A stretch of 64,000 bases of DNA, from NCBI RefSeq assembly GCF_010389155.1, contig NC_057765.1:26290980-26354979 (forward strand), given 5' to 3'. Of this stretch, positions 45,567 to 57,077 are shown one piece after another (the stretch's first letter is position 1; every line of letters starts with the position of its first letter). The notes under the pieces were generated by a model. The model saw nothing but the letters and a program-made list of their open reading frames with translations. It made no database searches and had not been told where the DNA came from. The translations under genes were made by a program, and so were the position numbers. Origin of the DNA: Erigeron canadensis (taxonomy: Eukaryota; Streptophyta; Magnoliopsida; Asterales; Asteraceae).

Positions 45567-46177
45567 GTAACTATATGCCATTCCTTTTTCATATCTTTTC
45601 AATATATGATTAGCACTGATTAATACTATATATGATTAGCACTAGTCGCGGCCCTGAGGATTTAGGTATCCCGGCTGATCAAGGAATAAAAAAGTGCCCC
45701 GTTCCTTAGCAAATTCAAATATAAATAAATGTTTTGATAGATTATTTTGTATAGTTATATTTTAGGCACTAACTAATCAAGTGAAATTAATGGAAAATGA
45801 TTAATTCTCTTAAAAATTAGCCTAAAAATCCTCTTAAAACTATAAGAAGATGATATGTGGCTTCTACTAATTCTCTTTCTTAATCTTGCGCTTTGATTTT
45901 TTCACATGTCATCATTCTATGGTTAATAGGATTTTTAGGCTATTTAGTTAGTAGGATTAGTTATTTCCCGAAATTAGTATAGAAGACATTATACAATACA
46001 CATATATATAAATTTTTCAAAATTTTGTGCCCTTAAATAGATGGTGCCTAGGCCGGAATCGGGTTTCACACCCTCTAGGCCTCCCTTAATTATCACCATG
46101 TATGTTTTAGATCTGATGTATCGAGTTTTTTATGAATAAGCTATATTGAATTAGTTTTTTTTTTTACATATATACAG
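45567..46177 (+). other. TNL intron 1
   Basis: 611-bp GT-AG intron ending TTTACATATATACAG. No gene inside. The downstream exon restores the expected HEAKFIQNVVQEIS sequence in frame. Confidence 0.75.
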
Positions 46178-47308
46178 GCATGAAGCCAAATTTATTCAAA
46201 ACGTTGTTCAAGAGATTTCATTAGAATTACGTTTCATTGATTCATGTGCTCATGAAAAGTTAATAGGCATGGAATATCGGGTAAAGGATGTTGTATCAAC
46301 TTTGGAAACTGATTCTGATGATGTTCGCATGATAGGGATCAAGGAGATAGGAGGGGGCGGGAAGACAATTTTGGCCAGAGCTATTTATGAACATATATCG
46401 AGTTGGTTTGAAGGTAAAAGCTTTGTTGAGAATGTAAGGGACGTTTCAAAAGCTTCTTTATCTGGTTTGAAGAAATTGCAAAAACAAATCCTGTCAGATG
46501 TCATAACTGATGAAGAAATCAAAGTAAATACTGTTCATGATGGGAAACAGATGCTGAAAAAGATGATGTGTGGTCGAAAGGTTCTTGTTGTTCTGGATGA
46601 TGTGGATCACGTAGAACAGCTTGAGGCGTTAGCCGGCGAGCCTAAAAGGTTTAAAGGGGGAAGTAGAGTCATCATCACAACAAGAGACGAGCAAGTGCCG
46701 GTTGCACACCAGGTGAACGTGATTCATAATGTCAATCTGTTATCGGATGAGGAAGCTATTTGCCTCTTTAGTAGGTACGCTTTTGGAGAAGCGGTTCCCA
46801 TTAAAGGGTATGAAGAGCTTTCAGGAAATGTGGTATGTTATGCCGCCGGTCTTCCTTTAACCATAATAGTTTTGGGCTCGTTTCTTTGTGGTAAAACAGA
46901 TCTTGAATGGATAGATGCCTTGGAAAGACTAAAAACCATCCCATTGAAGGATACTCTTGAGAAGCTGGAATTAAGCTTCATTGGTCTAGAGGGGCATTAC
47001 AAAGAAATCTTCTTAGTTGGGAAAAAGAAAGAGCAGTTGAAGCACCCGAAGGCTGTGGATTTCGTGCTAGAAATGGCTTGAGAGTTCTTGAGCAAAGATC
47101 TCTTATTACTACTATTACTACTGGGTCAAATTTTCCGATATATGATCATTTCGGGAAAATGGGCAACGAGTTTGTTTACTTGGGGATGCATGATCATATT
47201 GAAGAAATGGGCAAAAATATTGTTCGCCATGAGCACTCCAATGAGCCTAAGATGCATAGCCGATTGTGGATACAGGAGGAAATTAAAGATAAACTGACTA
47301 ATGACTCG
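46178..47308 (+). pseudogene. TNL exon 2: NB-ARC domain, damaged
   Basis: Starts HEAKFIQNVVQEISLELRF. The P-loop reads IGGGGKTILAR; the lysine and first threonine are kept, but the usual GMGGxGKTT is altered. Kinase-2 is KVLVVLDDVD, RNBS-B GSRVIITTRD, GLPL AAGLPLTIIVLGS. After YKEIFL the family normally has a DVAC-type segment; here about seven residues are missing and the frame breaks about 20 codons later (stop at 47079-47081). Reading continues in another frame from about 47078 with RVLEQRSLIT and the MHD motif LGMHDHIEEMGKNIVR, up to the donor after LTNDS. Confidence 0.85.
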
Positions 47309-47411
47309 GTAAGAAACATAGTCTATATGTTAATTAGGTGGAACAAGAAATGCAAACACATTTTCATTCTTTGTTATCCAAGTTTCATGGGTTTCTGCTT
47401 TTGATTGACAG

Positions 47412-47685
47412 GATGATTATGACGCCATAAAATGTATTCAATGGAATTCGATTATCAATGAGACTTATATGAGAAGTCTTAGAAAAATGAAAGAAACTTA
47501 GATTTCTTAGCATACATGGAAGAGAAGAACTTGCAAGCCAGAGCTTTCCAAATGCTTTACGGTATCTTAAATGGAGTGTTGGCCATTCCTAGTCTTTAAA
47601 CAAATCATTTCAAGCAGATAATCTTGTTGGACTGTCCATGCGTTATAGTCCAATCATGCAATTCTCGAAATCAGGAGAAAGACAG
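47412..47685 (+). pseudogene. TNL exon 3: start of the LRR region, damaged
   Basis: Acceptor TTTTGATTGACAG. Starts DDYDAIKCIQWNS and has ETYMRSLRKMKE, then a frame change (a stop after KET), then LRFLSIHGREELASQSF, NALRYLKWSV and a further stop. The end SGERQ is at a GTAAAA donor. This is the conserved first LRR block of TNLs. Confidence 0.75.
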
Positions 47686-47975
47686 GTAAAATAATGGCTT
47701 TTAATTAAATTTTTTTATTTTATATCTATGATCTATAATTCTATAAAATATTAATATTAATATATATAAGAGGATGATTATATAAGGTTGTTAGGTATTT
47801 TAGGCTCAGGTGTGAAACATTTATATATTAGTTTTTAATATATAAAATTCATGGGTGCCCAAATATTTATTATTTAAACAAAAAATATCAAAAGTTGGTA
47901 TGTGAGGGGCTCCACACTTAAACCTAAGTGTCGGACAACCTTATATTCACTTTTACCATATATATATATATATAT

Positions 47976-49005
47976 GGTAGAGATCCTGAAAGAAGGTGTC
48001 TTAAGGAGAGAAAGGAGAGAAAGTCCTATAGGCCAATTAGAACGCGACATGTGTCAAAATGAAAAAAAATGCGCGGTGACATTTTGGTAAATTAATCAAA
48101 CTTTTTTGAAGCTTGGTCAACCTGGGTTCTGGGTCAGCTTGGTAGGTCAGCTTCAGCTTGGTTTGGTCAGCTTAGGTTCTGGGTTAGCTTGGTTGGTCAG
48201 CTTGGGTTCTGATCAGCTTTGTTGGTCAGCATGATCAGTTTGGTTAGCTTGGGGTCAGGTTCGGTTAGATTGGGGTTGGGTCAGGTTGGGTCAGCTTGGG
48301 GTTGGGTTGGATCAGCTTAGGGTTTGGGTCAGGTTGGGTCAGCTTGGTTAGCTTGAGTTGGGTCAGCTTGACACAATCTACACAAATGTAGATTATGGGT
48401 TTTGGGTCAACTTGGGTCAGCTTGGGGTCTGGTTCAGGTTGGGTTGGGCCAGCTTGACACAATCTACACAAATGTAGATTAATCTACACAAATGTAGATT
48501 ATGGGTTTTGGTCAGCTTGGGGTCAGGTTGGGTCAGCTTGAGGTCTGGTTCAGGTTGAGTCAGCTTGGTTAGCTTGGGTTGGGTCAGCTTGACACAATCT
48601 ACACAAATGTAGATTATGGGTTTTGGGTTAGCTTGGGGTTGGGTTGGGTCAGCTTGGGGTTGGGTTGGGTCAGCTTGGGGTCTGGGTCAGGTTGGGTTAG
48701 CTTGGGTTGGGTCAGCTTGACACAAAACTACACATAATCTACACAAATGTAGATCCCAAGCTGACCCATAACCCAGGCTGACCAAGCTGACCCATAACCC
48801 AGGCTGACCAAGCTGACCCAACCAAGCTTACAGACCAAGCTGACCCAGACCCAAGCTGACCCAGGACCAGGGTGACAAAAGTTTGATTTATTTACAAAAA
48901 TGCCACCGCGTTTTTTTTTTTTAATCTACATGTGACGTTCTGATTGGTTCATAAGACCTTATCTTCCTTCTCTCCTTAAGACACCTACTTATTTGATATC
49001 TCTCC
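47976..49005. mobile_element. Fold-back element with long inverted repeats, probable non-autonomous Mutator type
   Basis: The left end GGTAGAGATCC and right end ATATCTCTCC are parts of inverted repeats about 150 bp long. The left arm GGTGTCTTAAGGAGAGAAAGG to about 48115 matches the reverse of 48855-48990, including GCGCGGTGACATTTTGGTAAA versus CGCGGTGGCATTTTTGTAAA on the other strand. Flanks are TATATATAT on both sides (47967-47975 and 49006-49014), a possible 9-bp duplication but of low complexity. The interior is made of CAGCTTGGGT-type repeats that flip strand at about 48755. No transposase. Confidence 0.75.
48120..48860. repeat. GTCAGCTTGGGTT tandem array with hairpin units and a strand flip
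   Basis: Dozens of irregular copies of GGGTCAGCTTGG fill 48120-48720. AATCTACACAAATGTAGATT, itself a perfect hairpin, recurs in the array four or five times (about 48377, 48461, 48481, 48595, 48735). From about 48755 the complementary form CCAAGCTGACCC takes over, so the two halves can pair. Confidence 0.9.
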
Positions 49006-49014
49006 TATATATAT

Positions 49015-50890
49015 ATATCATGTAAAATTTCTCCATCTGTGATCAAAAGTTAGAATAACTAGATATACGAAATACCCTAATACCGTTCTTATCATGTTTA
49101 CACCATATATCACTTATTTGATATGTATTTACACATCCCTTTTACATAAGTTACTATATTACTCGCCGCCGCCGCCATTACAACCGGTTGTCACCACTAG
49201 GTAGCCGTCACCACCGTTGTAATGCACTATAATAAAATGTTAGACACCTGTTTGTTTTTTTTACATAATCAGGGGTGTTCAAAATCAGATACCTAAATAT
49301 CCGAAGTAAACATGTACTCGTAATAACATAAGATTGAACCTTTATCAAGTAAGGTGAGTATCTAACACCTCAACTTCTCAAGTCTCGTGCCATCTAGTGC
49401 TTCATCATCCTTTGCCGTATTCGTCTTGCTCTGTTTCTTACTGTATTAATATTCGAATTTCCCATTACCAATTCAAATTTTCTATCATAAGCTGGTCAAT
49501 CACGTTAACTATATCATTATGGTTTTCTTTTTGAAAGGTATATTAGAGTCTTTTCTACTAATAAAGTATAAAACTATAAAAATGTATAAAAATATACTTT
49601 TCGAGTATCTGAAATATCTGAAATCTAAAAAACCACTATCCTAATCCAAATCCATAAAATCGGATATCCAAACTTCGGATATCCTAAATTTCAAATATTC
49701 AACTTTTCGGATAAAATCATTTCATGGTACGGGTTTGGATACGTATAATTGAACCACCTTTTACATTATATAACATATACACACTGGCAAATTTAAATAA
49801 CTTCATTAACTTTTTTTTTATGGAACGTCATTAACTTTCTAATTTAACTTTTTTGAATGATTTTTCATGTATTATGATATTTCCGATATGGGAGCGCATA
49901 CTTGGTACTACAACTTTTTCTTAATCTACCACACTGTACACTGACATAACACGCAGTACAAGTATATAATGCATAATAATAGTAGATTTATTAAAATGCA
50001 ATTATCAATTCCCTCTTATATACTTTCTTTTTGAACTTCAACGTTATTTTAGTTAGAAACATAGATGATAATTTCAATAAGTTGTGTCATACAAATTAGA
50101 ATAAAGAATCTTTACATGCACATACTATATAGGGCTATACTAACTAATGTTCCGAACAATATTTATAATAGAGTTTATTACTTAAATGGTATCTAACGTT
50201 TGCACGATATTAGTATGTTACTGGTTTGATACTTTTTCTTTCGATATTACGTGGATCATACCCAACGTGTAGTGTTTGTGGTTGAAAGATCCCGACTCAA
50301 CTTTTAGTAAAAATTTGACCCATTGACTATGTTTGACCAATCTATAGTTAGAAAAATTTTAGACAAAATAATGTGAAAAACTCGAAAATGTTCAAATTCA
50401 AAATCAAACAATTTGGAACACCTTAAAATGTTATAATAATCGTATCCTATAAGTTTTGGACCTTGAAAACGTTGGATGAAAACCTTGAAAATGTTCGAGA
50501 ACAGAACTGCGGCTGCAAGCATGGTCGGCCGTGCTATGCAGCCGTACTCCTAGGAAGCTGAACACTAAGATGAAAATACTACAGACGCTGAATATGGTAA
50601 GCCGCACTTGCGACTGTACTCTTACTGCACACTTTTAAATCACCATTTCACTATTATGTGACCTCAAACACTTAACCATTTGTAAACATATTAAATTTGA
50701 AAACCAACAACATACAAAATACATTCATTTCAAATCTCTAGTTTTACAATTTCGCAACAAGTGAAAAATATGACTCATGGACCAAACGAACCAAGACACC
50801 ATTTCATACGCATGAAGTACTTTATCCTCCATTTCAATAAACATACTTCCAAAACCATTTACCACTTACAAAACTTACATAAGAACATAA
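49015..50890. other. AT-rich intron DNA
   Basis: No gene. Near 49270-49330 and 49655-49740 there are AGGGGTGTTCAAAAT and CGGATATCC/CTTCGGATAT motifs that resemble a degraded hAT-type MITE, but no terminal pair or target-site duplication was found. Confidence 0.5.
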
Positions 50891-50899
50891 TTTTGACCG

Positions 50900-52400
50900 T
50901 TTAAAACTAGACACACTAGAATATCCAAAATGACCCGCTTACGTACAAAATGGGCAAATTGGTGAAGAGGCGAGTTATTGGGACTACTAATCCACACGGG
51001 TACCTAACAAAACATTATCCAACCTTCAAATTAAACTTCAGAGATCAACAAGCTTAATCACCAAGATCTCTTTCCCGGATTGCTTGGGTCGCCTAAAAAG
51101 GATAAACAACTAAAAGGTAAGCGATTGCTTAGTAAGTACATCATAAATATATGCATACATATTGTGGCACCATCTTTTCATTCATATCATTCAAATCATA
51201 ATTCAACATATATGGATCCATATGACATGCTACTAAGTGCATCGGGTCGTCACCCAATACCGTGGACTCTACCAATCAATATCCGTGCCACTAAATGCTC
51301 TGTGGGCTCTACAAGACAATATCACAACCAATCAATCCATCAATGTTAACATGATATAGTCTGTGATTACTAAGTCATCTTAACCTCACAATACGTCACA
51401 TATAAGTATAATGTACTTACATTAGCCACAATGCAATATGATCCAAAAATCAAGTTTTCTTTTAAGCACCTATTATAATCAAATAAAGTTTCCATAAGAC
51501 TTCTAGCCAAATTCTTCAAACAAATAATCCCAACTCTACTAAGTCATCCATTGTAGTGTTTGGCTAATTCACCATTTCATCAGCACATTACATATGTAAA
51601 TTCACCTCTATAATAATCACCACATTTTCATCATATTTCTCATCATAACATAAACATCATTTTTCATCTTTCATTTCAACAACAATAACAACATAGTTTA
51701 TAACATTAGCTAAACACTAACCTATGGATAATAATGGGGATTTAAGTTAAGACTTTATTAATAACAATTTTCAAAAATTCATTTATCCCAAATTTATTAA
51801 TAACAATTAATAACAACTTTCAAAAATTCATTTATCCCAAATTTATTAAAAACAATTAATAACAATTTTTTTAAGCCAAGACTTTATTAATAACAATTTT
51901 CAAAAATTCATTTATCCCAAATTTCTTAGGGTTTCTTTTTCTTAAATCCCATCTAACCAATAATCCCCAAATTAGATGGGTTGCAAGAACCCTAAATTCA
52001 ATTAAATCAACATGCTCATTTTTAATGAAAACCCCCAAATTCCCATAATCACATGAACCCTAATTTTAAATAGTAAATCATTAAATTTACTCATACCTTC
52101 ATGAAGAATAACTAGTTTAGTAATGGAAGTCACAATTTCTTCTTCTTTCTTTCTTGTAATTTTGACCCACACAGACATGCATACAATTTCCCAAAATTGA
52201 TTGTTATCTCTAAATGCTATTTAATTATCTTTTGTAATGAGGGGATGTATGTAGAAAAAAAGAAATTTTTCAATGTAGATTCAAGAAGAAGATTGAAAGG
52301 AAATGGAGATGGATTCTCCAAAAAATGAACTAACTAGAAAAGGAAAAAGAAAGGATGGCTGACATCTTCTCGTGATGCCATGCCTCTTTTAGATTTTAAT
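50900..52400 (-). mobile_element. Truncated, inverted relative of the 18720-20998 LTR
   Basis: Read on the minus strand, several blocks follow the order of the solo LTR at 18720: GGCATCACGAGAAG versus GGCATCATGAAGAG, AATTTTGGGAAATTG versus AATTTTGGGAGAAATTG, a CATGAAGGTA versus CTTGAAGGTA junction followed by AAAATTAGGGTTC, and CTTTTAGTTGTTTATCC versus CTTTTAGTTGTTTACCC. The first 150 or so bases and clear ends are missing. Diverged. Confidence 0.5.
51750..51925. repeat. Tandem repeat, three copies
   Basis: Three copies of a 60-80-bp unit containing TTATTAATAACAA and CAAAAATTCATTTATCCCA, near 51755, 51820 and 51890. Confidence 0.85.
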
Positions 52401-54401
52401 GGTGTAATATCCATCCCAAAAGCGTAATGGGATGGATGAGTAGAAACATTATATTAATGATTAAGGGGTGGATTAATAGGGGGTTTTTTGAGGGTCCCAT
52501 TTCTTCTATGGTTCTTGATATGATCAAGAGTTTCCCATGGGGTACATCTTGCGGTCGAGATGGTTTGCGTGGCCAACACCTTTTGGATTGTTTAAGCAGG
52601 GCTGTAGTGGCTATTTTTGATGAGCTAGTCTCTTCAATCACCCAAGTGGTGAATCTCTTTCTTGCTGGTAAATGCCCTAGGGGGTTGGGCGGGTTTATTG
52701 CTAGTGCCCCCTCACTCCATTGGTCAAGCAAGGTGGCGGTATCTCCCTTATTGCTGTGGGAACCGTTTGGAGGCGTTTAGTTTCCAAGGTTTGTGCTACT
52801 ATGATTGGTCATTCTTTGAATGATTATTTAGATGAGTTACAGTTGGGGGTTGGGATATCTGGAGGAGGGGAGGCTATTCTTCATGCTGTGAATCAATTGG
52901 TTGAGGATCGTGGAGATGAGGTTGGACTTTCGATGTTGTTGGTAGATTTCAAACCGCCTTCAATTTAGTGGGTCGTGATGTTATGATACAGGAGGTTTTC
53001 CTTTGTTGTCCTGCCATTTCACATTGAGTAGAATTTTGTTACTCTAGGCCAACTAGATTATATTACGGGAAACACACCTTATGGTCCCACCAAGGTGTGC
53101 AGTAGGGTGACCCACTTGGACCTCTTTTATTTTCCTCAGTGCTACATCCTCTGGTATGCAAGATTAGAGATTCTTTTAGCCTATCTTTTCATGCTTAGTA
53201 TCTAGATGATGGTACTATTATTGGTGATACTCTGGTGATAGGGAAGGTTTTGGAGTTTATTTTGGTGGATGGATCTCGTTGTGGATTTTACCTGAATGTT
53301 GATAAAACTGAGGTTTTTTTGCCAAGGGAAGATTAAACAGAGGTTTTTTTTGCCAAAGGAAGACCCAGAAGCAGGCTTGCGAGTGTTTTCCCGCCTAACA
53401 GCGCAAGACCCGCGCATGGTGTCAAGTTATTGGGTGGGCCTGCTAGTCGACTTTGATTTTAGTAGTGAGCTTATTTTGAAAAGGGTTTCTAAAACCATTG
53501 AGCTTATGGATTCTGATGCTAAGGTTAATGATCCCCGGTGTGAGTTGTTGCTACTTCACGCTTGTACGCGCATTTGCATGTTATATTTTACTATGTGCAC
53601 ATGTTCTCCCCGATTCTTTGAGGGTGCCCAAGGTTTCTTTTGATGAGGCATTTCGTTCGTCTCTGGAGCGTATTGTAACTGCTTCTGGACCTGGGTTTGG
53701 TGATTGGCATTGCAGGCTTGCCACCTTCCCTTTTGCATTTAGGGGACTTGGTGTTTACTCTGCAGGTAATGTCTTGAACTATGCATTACTTGCATCTATA
53801 CTCCAATCCGATGGCTTATAGACTAAGTTGCTCCGGCATTCTGGTATTGTAACTCCCAGGCCATCCTCTAATAATGTTTTGAGCGCTTTCAATGCGAAAA
53901 TGGCGATTGATCTGTTGAGTAATCGAAGTGAGATCGCTGCCCCCAAACTTATGAAGAAACCGAAAGATATATATTTTACTCGTGTTACCCAAACGGCTGA
54001 ATCCATTTTTTCTATATCTTCACATCAAATGGCATTATGGAAATCCCAAATGGAAGGTACCGATATCTGGGTTGCGACAAACTATGAATGCTAGGACCTA
54101 CCAATGTGTTCTATGCTATCGGCTAGTGTCCTCCTATTCTATTCAGATGTCGTGCTCAGCTTGTTCCAGGGTATTTCGGGGGGGGGGGGGGAGGGAGTAT
54201 TTATGGAGACCATGTTGTATCATGTGCGGGTGTTATTGGTATTAAACACCGGCATTACGTGATGCGTGACACTTTGGCTAACATTTGTTCTCGGTATGGG
54301 GTTTAAGCTCGTAAAGAAGTTGATATTGGGCTTATTGGAGATAAAGACAACCCCTTACGTCCAACTGATATATTGCTTTACTCATGGGATGGAGGGCTTG
54401 A

Positions 54402-55262
54402 CATTGGCGGATCCAGAAACTCAAATGAGGGTATGCATTGTTTAAAATGGATGTTCTTGATAATACTACAAGTAGGAAAATATTTGGTTATTTATGTGGC
54501 TTTATATCTTCGCGTTCCTTGTTCTGATTTTGAATTATTTTTTAAGCATTTAAGCAAGGTTTTTGGGATAATTTTTTTTTCTTTTTACCTTGTTCCGTTT
54601 TTTTTCTTCCTTTTATACACATTTAAGCAAAGGCTTTTGGAATAATTTCTTTTTTACACTACAAAAGTTTATATGATTAAACAGAAATTTACTTTACAAA
54701 TGTTGAAGCCAAAGCATTTATCTAAAGTTGATAATTACCAAATGTATAATGTAATAAATCATTAAACATCAAAGTCGTTTAATGTAAAAGCATTAATCCT
54801 AATTCAAAATAATCATGCACATAAAGATAGCAATATAATATAGTAAGTTCTGATTAAATTAATATAAAATATAATGATTTTAAAAAATTAAAATGTAATG
54901 AAAGATTGACACATATATTAATACGAAGTACTTACTTTACATGTTACTTAATTTATGAAATTACTGTAATTGATAACAACTTTTACAATAGCAAACACAG
55001 AGTATTAATTTTTGCTTTCAGCAATTCTTAAATACATGGAGCATACAAAAAAAAAATAATAATTAGATTTTGTTAAAATGAAAAAAGATTGTTTGACTGA
55101 CTATCTGCAAAAAGCCAAAAGGGTATGCACCTTTTTTTGTGGAGGATATGCACCCAAGGTTAGATTTACACATAATTTGAAAAACAATATTTTTAACCAT
55201 TGGTTGAAGTTTGTAAAGAGTATCCAATTGCATACCCTTGCTTCTACGTACGTCCGCCACTG
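54402..55262. mobile_element. Non-autonomous hAT element inside the reverse-transcriptase copy
   Basis: An 861-bp insertion starts CATTGGCGGATCC and ends GTCCGCCACTG, with inverted ends CA[T/G]TGGCGGA. Flanking 8-bp duplications GGGCTTGA are perfect (54394-54401 and 55263-55270). Its subterminal GGGTATGCA blocks (54429; complement TGCATACCC at 55230) extend the inverted repeat. No transposase. Confidence 0.92.
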
Positions 55263-55286
55263 GGGCTTGATGTATGTATCGATTTG

Positions 55287-55990
55287 ACCGGTATGACTGA
55301 CTTTGTGCCTGGTCGTGTAGTGGTTGATGCTGCACAACGTAACGGGATAAATATAAGGCTATTTGTGCATATATTGGTTATGGGTTTATCCCCTTTTCAT
55401 TCTCTTCCTTTGGAGAACTTAAGAAAGATACAGTGACCCTACTCAAACGAATCAAGAAGTTCTCTGCTGCATAAGACATTGGAGGACGTGCTACTGCTCA
55501 TATATTTAGTAGGATTAGTTTTGCTATAGCCGGATGAATAGGGGCCTAGATAGTATCTCGGGTTCCCACTAATTTTTTGTAAATCCTATTAATTTCTAAT
55601 AAAAGTGATGATTTGATAAAATAATACGAGTAATAATAATAATGTTCATATATTTGCCTGGCCGGTATGACTGACTTTGTGCCTAGTCGTGTAGTCATTG
55701 AGGTTGCACAACGCAAACATGCCAAATATGAGGCTAAATGGTTCTTATATCGGATATGGTTTTCTTCCATTCTCATTCTCATTCTCTTCCTTTGGAGAAC
55801 TTAGTAAGGATGCAGTGACATTACTTAAGCGAATCCAAAAGTTTTCTGAGAGACAAGACATTGGAGCACGTGTTGCTGCTCATATATTTGGTATGATTAG
55901 TTTTGCTATAACTAGAGGAGTAGGGGCCTAGATAGTATCTCGGATTCCCACTAATTTCTTGTAAATCCTATTAATTTCTAATGAAAATAA
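55287..55990 (+). repeat. Tandem duplication of the reverse-transcriptase 3' end
   Basis: Two diverged copies, about 55287-55610 and 55660-55990, both run from CCGGTATGACTGACTTTGTG through CTTCCTTTGGAGAACTTA to GGGGCCTAGATAGTATCTCG and AATCCTATTAATTTCTAAT. The second copy keeps an open frame for its last 77 codons (IGYGFLPFSFSFSSFGEL onward); the first has stops. Confidence 0.85.
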
Positions 55991-57074
55991 TGAAAATAAT
56001 AGCAATAGTAGTAGCAGTAGCAATTTATGTATGTATAGATACATATGTTGTTGCTGCTACTGCTAGTCCACATAAACACAATCACGCATAGATAGAAAAG
56101 AGGAAGAAAGACAAACATAAAGGAAAGAATAGAAAACAACACAGGATTTGACAAACAAAAGTTAACCCATCAACAAACAAAACTTAACCCATCAAATTGT
56201 TTTGACTTTTCTTGTAAGTCAAACAAAAAAAAATTTACCAAATAGAAAGAACCTAACCCATCAAAAAAGTTCCACACAAATCTATGTATATTTTTGAAAA
56301 AATCGTCCCTGGCACCACGAATGAAGACGTACATACAAAAATGAAACACATACAAATGAAAGACATTGACAAATGAAGACATCAAAGGTAAATCACCTCC
56401 ACCGGTCAGGTTCGAACCCACCACTACCTCCCTCACAACCACCGGTCAAGATCAAGTCAAACCCACCACGACCGTCGAATAAGAAGCCCACCGTCGCCGC
56501 CTTAAAACAGCTGGCCATCTTCCGACCACCACCTTTACAATCGTAGCAGTCTACTACCGCCGCGTTATATACTTGTTGAGCGAAAATATCAAGGGTTGGG
56601 TTTCTTAACAAATTCATGAATAATAAATCTAAAAGGGAGAAAAATGTTAAAAACATAAAAGAAAACTTAAAACTTCGTGAAAAATAAAAAAAGTACATAA
56701 CAAAATTTAAATTTCGCTACCAAGGATATTCTCCCGTCCTAGCCCTACCAAGGATTAGAGGGCACGTAGATGATCTGTCACAACTTTACAAATATTTGTT
56801 TTGATTTGGATAGAAATCGCTAACAATGAAATGGAATAGAAATTTTGACTGCCTATAAGATAATTTTAATATGTTAGTGGCCCAAAAGAAAAAGACTTGA
56901 TAAACTGGTGACCTCCGTATGCATCATCCCGTGTTTTAAATAGATTGATAGATAGTAGATTATGAAGATTTTATACTTATTATATACATTTTCTAGTTAA
57001 ATGGTGTTTTTTTTTATCAATTAAAGAGTTGTAATCTATGATGTCAATATTTAAACTAATTAAAAGTGAGTTTC
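55991..57074. other. Intron DNA without a recognised gene
   Basis: A short (AGTAGC)-like microsatellite near 56015 and a GC-richer segment at 56395-56560 with CACCACCGGTCA and CCGTCGCCGCC. That segment is open on the minus strand, but its translation is simple and hydrophobic and no gene is called. Confidence 0.5.
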
Positions 57075-57077
57075 TTT

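Larger units (their letters stand above)
52427..55990 (+). pseudogene. Decayed LINE-type reverse transcriptase copy
   Basis: Fragments in changing frames follow the order of a plant reverse-transcriptase-like family: IKSFPWGTSCGRDGLRGQHL (from about 52530), then GTVWRRLVSKVCATMIGHSL and LDELQLGVGISGGGEAILHA, LSMLLVDFK (first RT Asp), a YLDDGTI-like block near 53200 in broken frame, VDFDFSSELILKRVSKTIEL, RIVTASGPGFGDWHCRLATF, RSEIAAPKLMKKPKDIYFTR, and YSWDGGLD at 54390. There a hAT insertion interrupts it. It resumes VCIDLTGMTDFVPGRVVVDA at about 55271. Many stops, frameshifts and a 13-G run at about 54179 mark it as dead. The host gene function of this family, if any, is not known to me. Confidence 0.75.

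Noticed and set aside
56393..56698. 101-codon minus-strand frame with Gly-rich end
   Set aside because: Phe/Leu-rich simple translation followed by low-complexity Gly; no domain and no start context.
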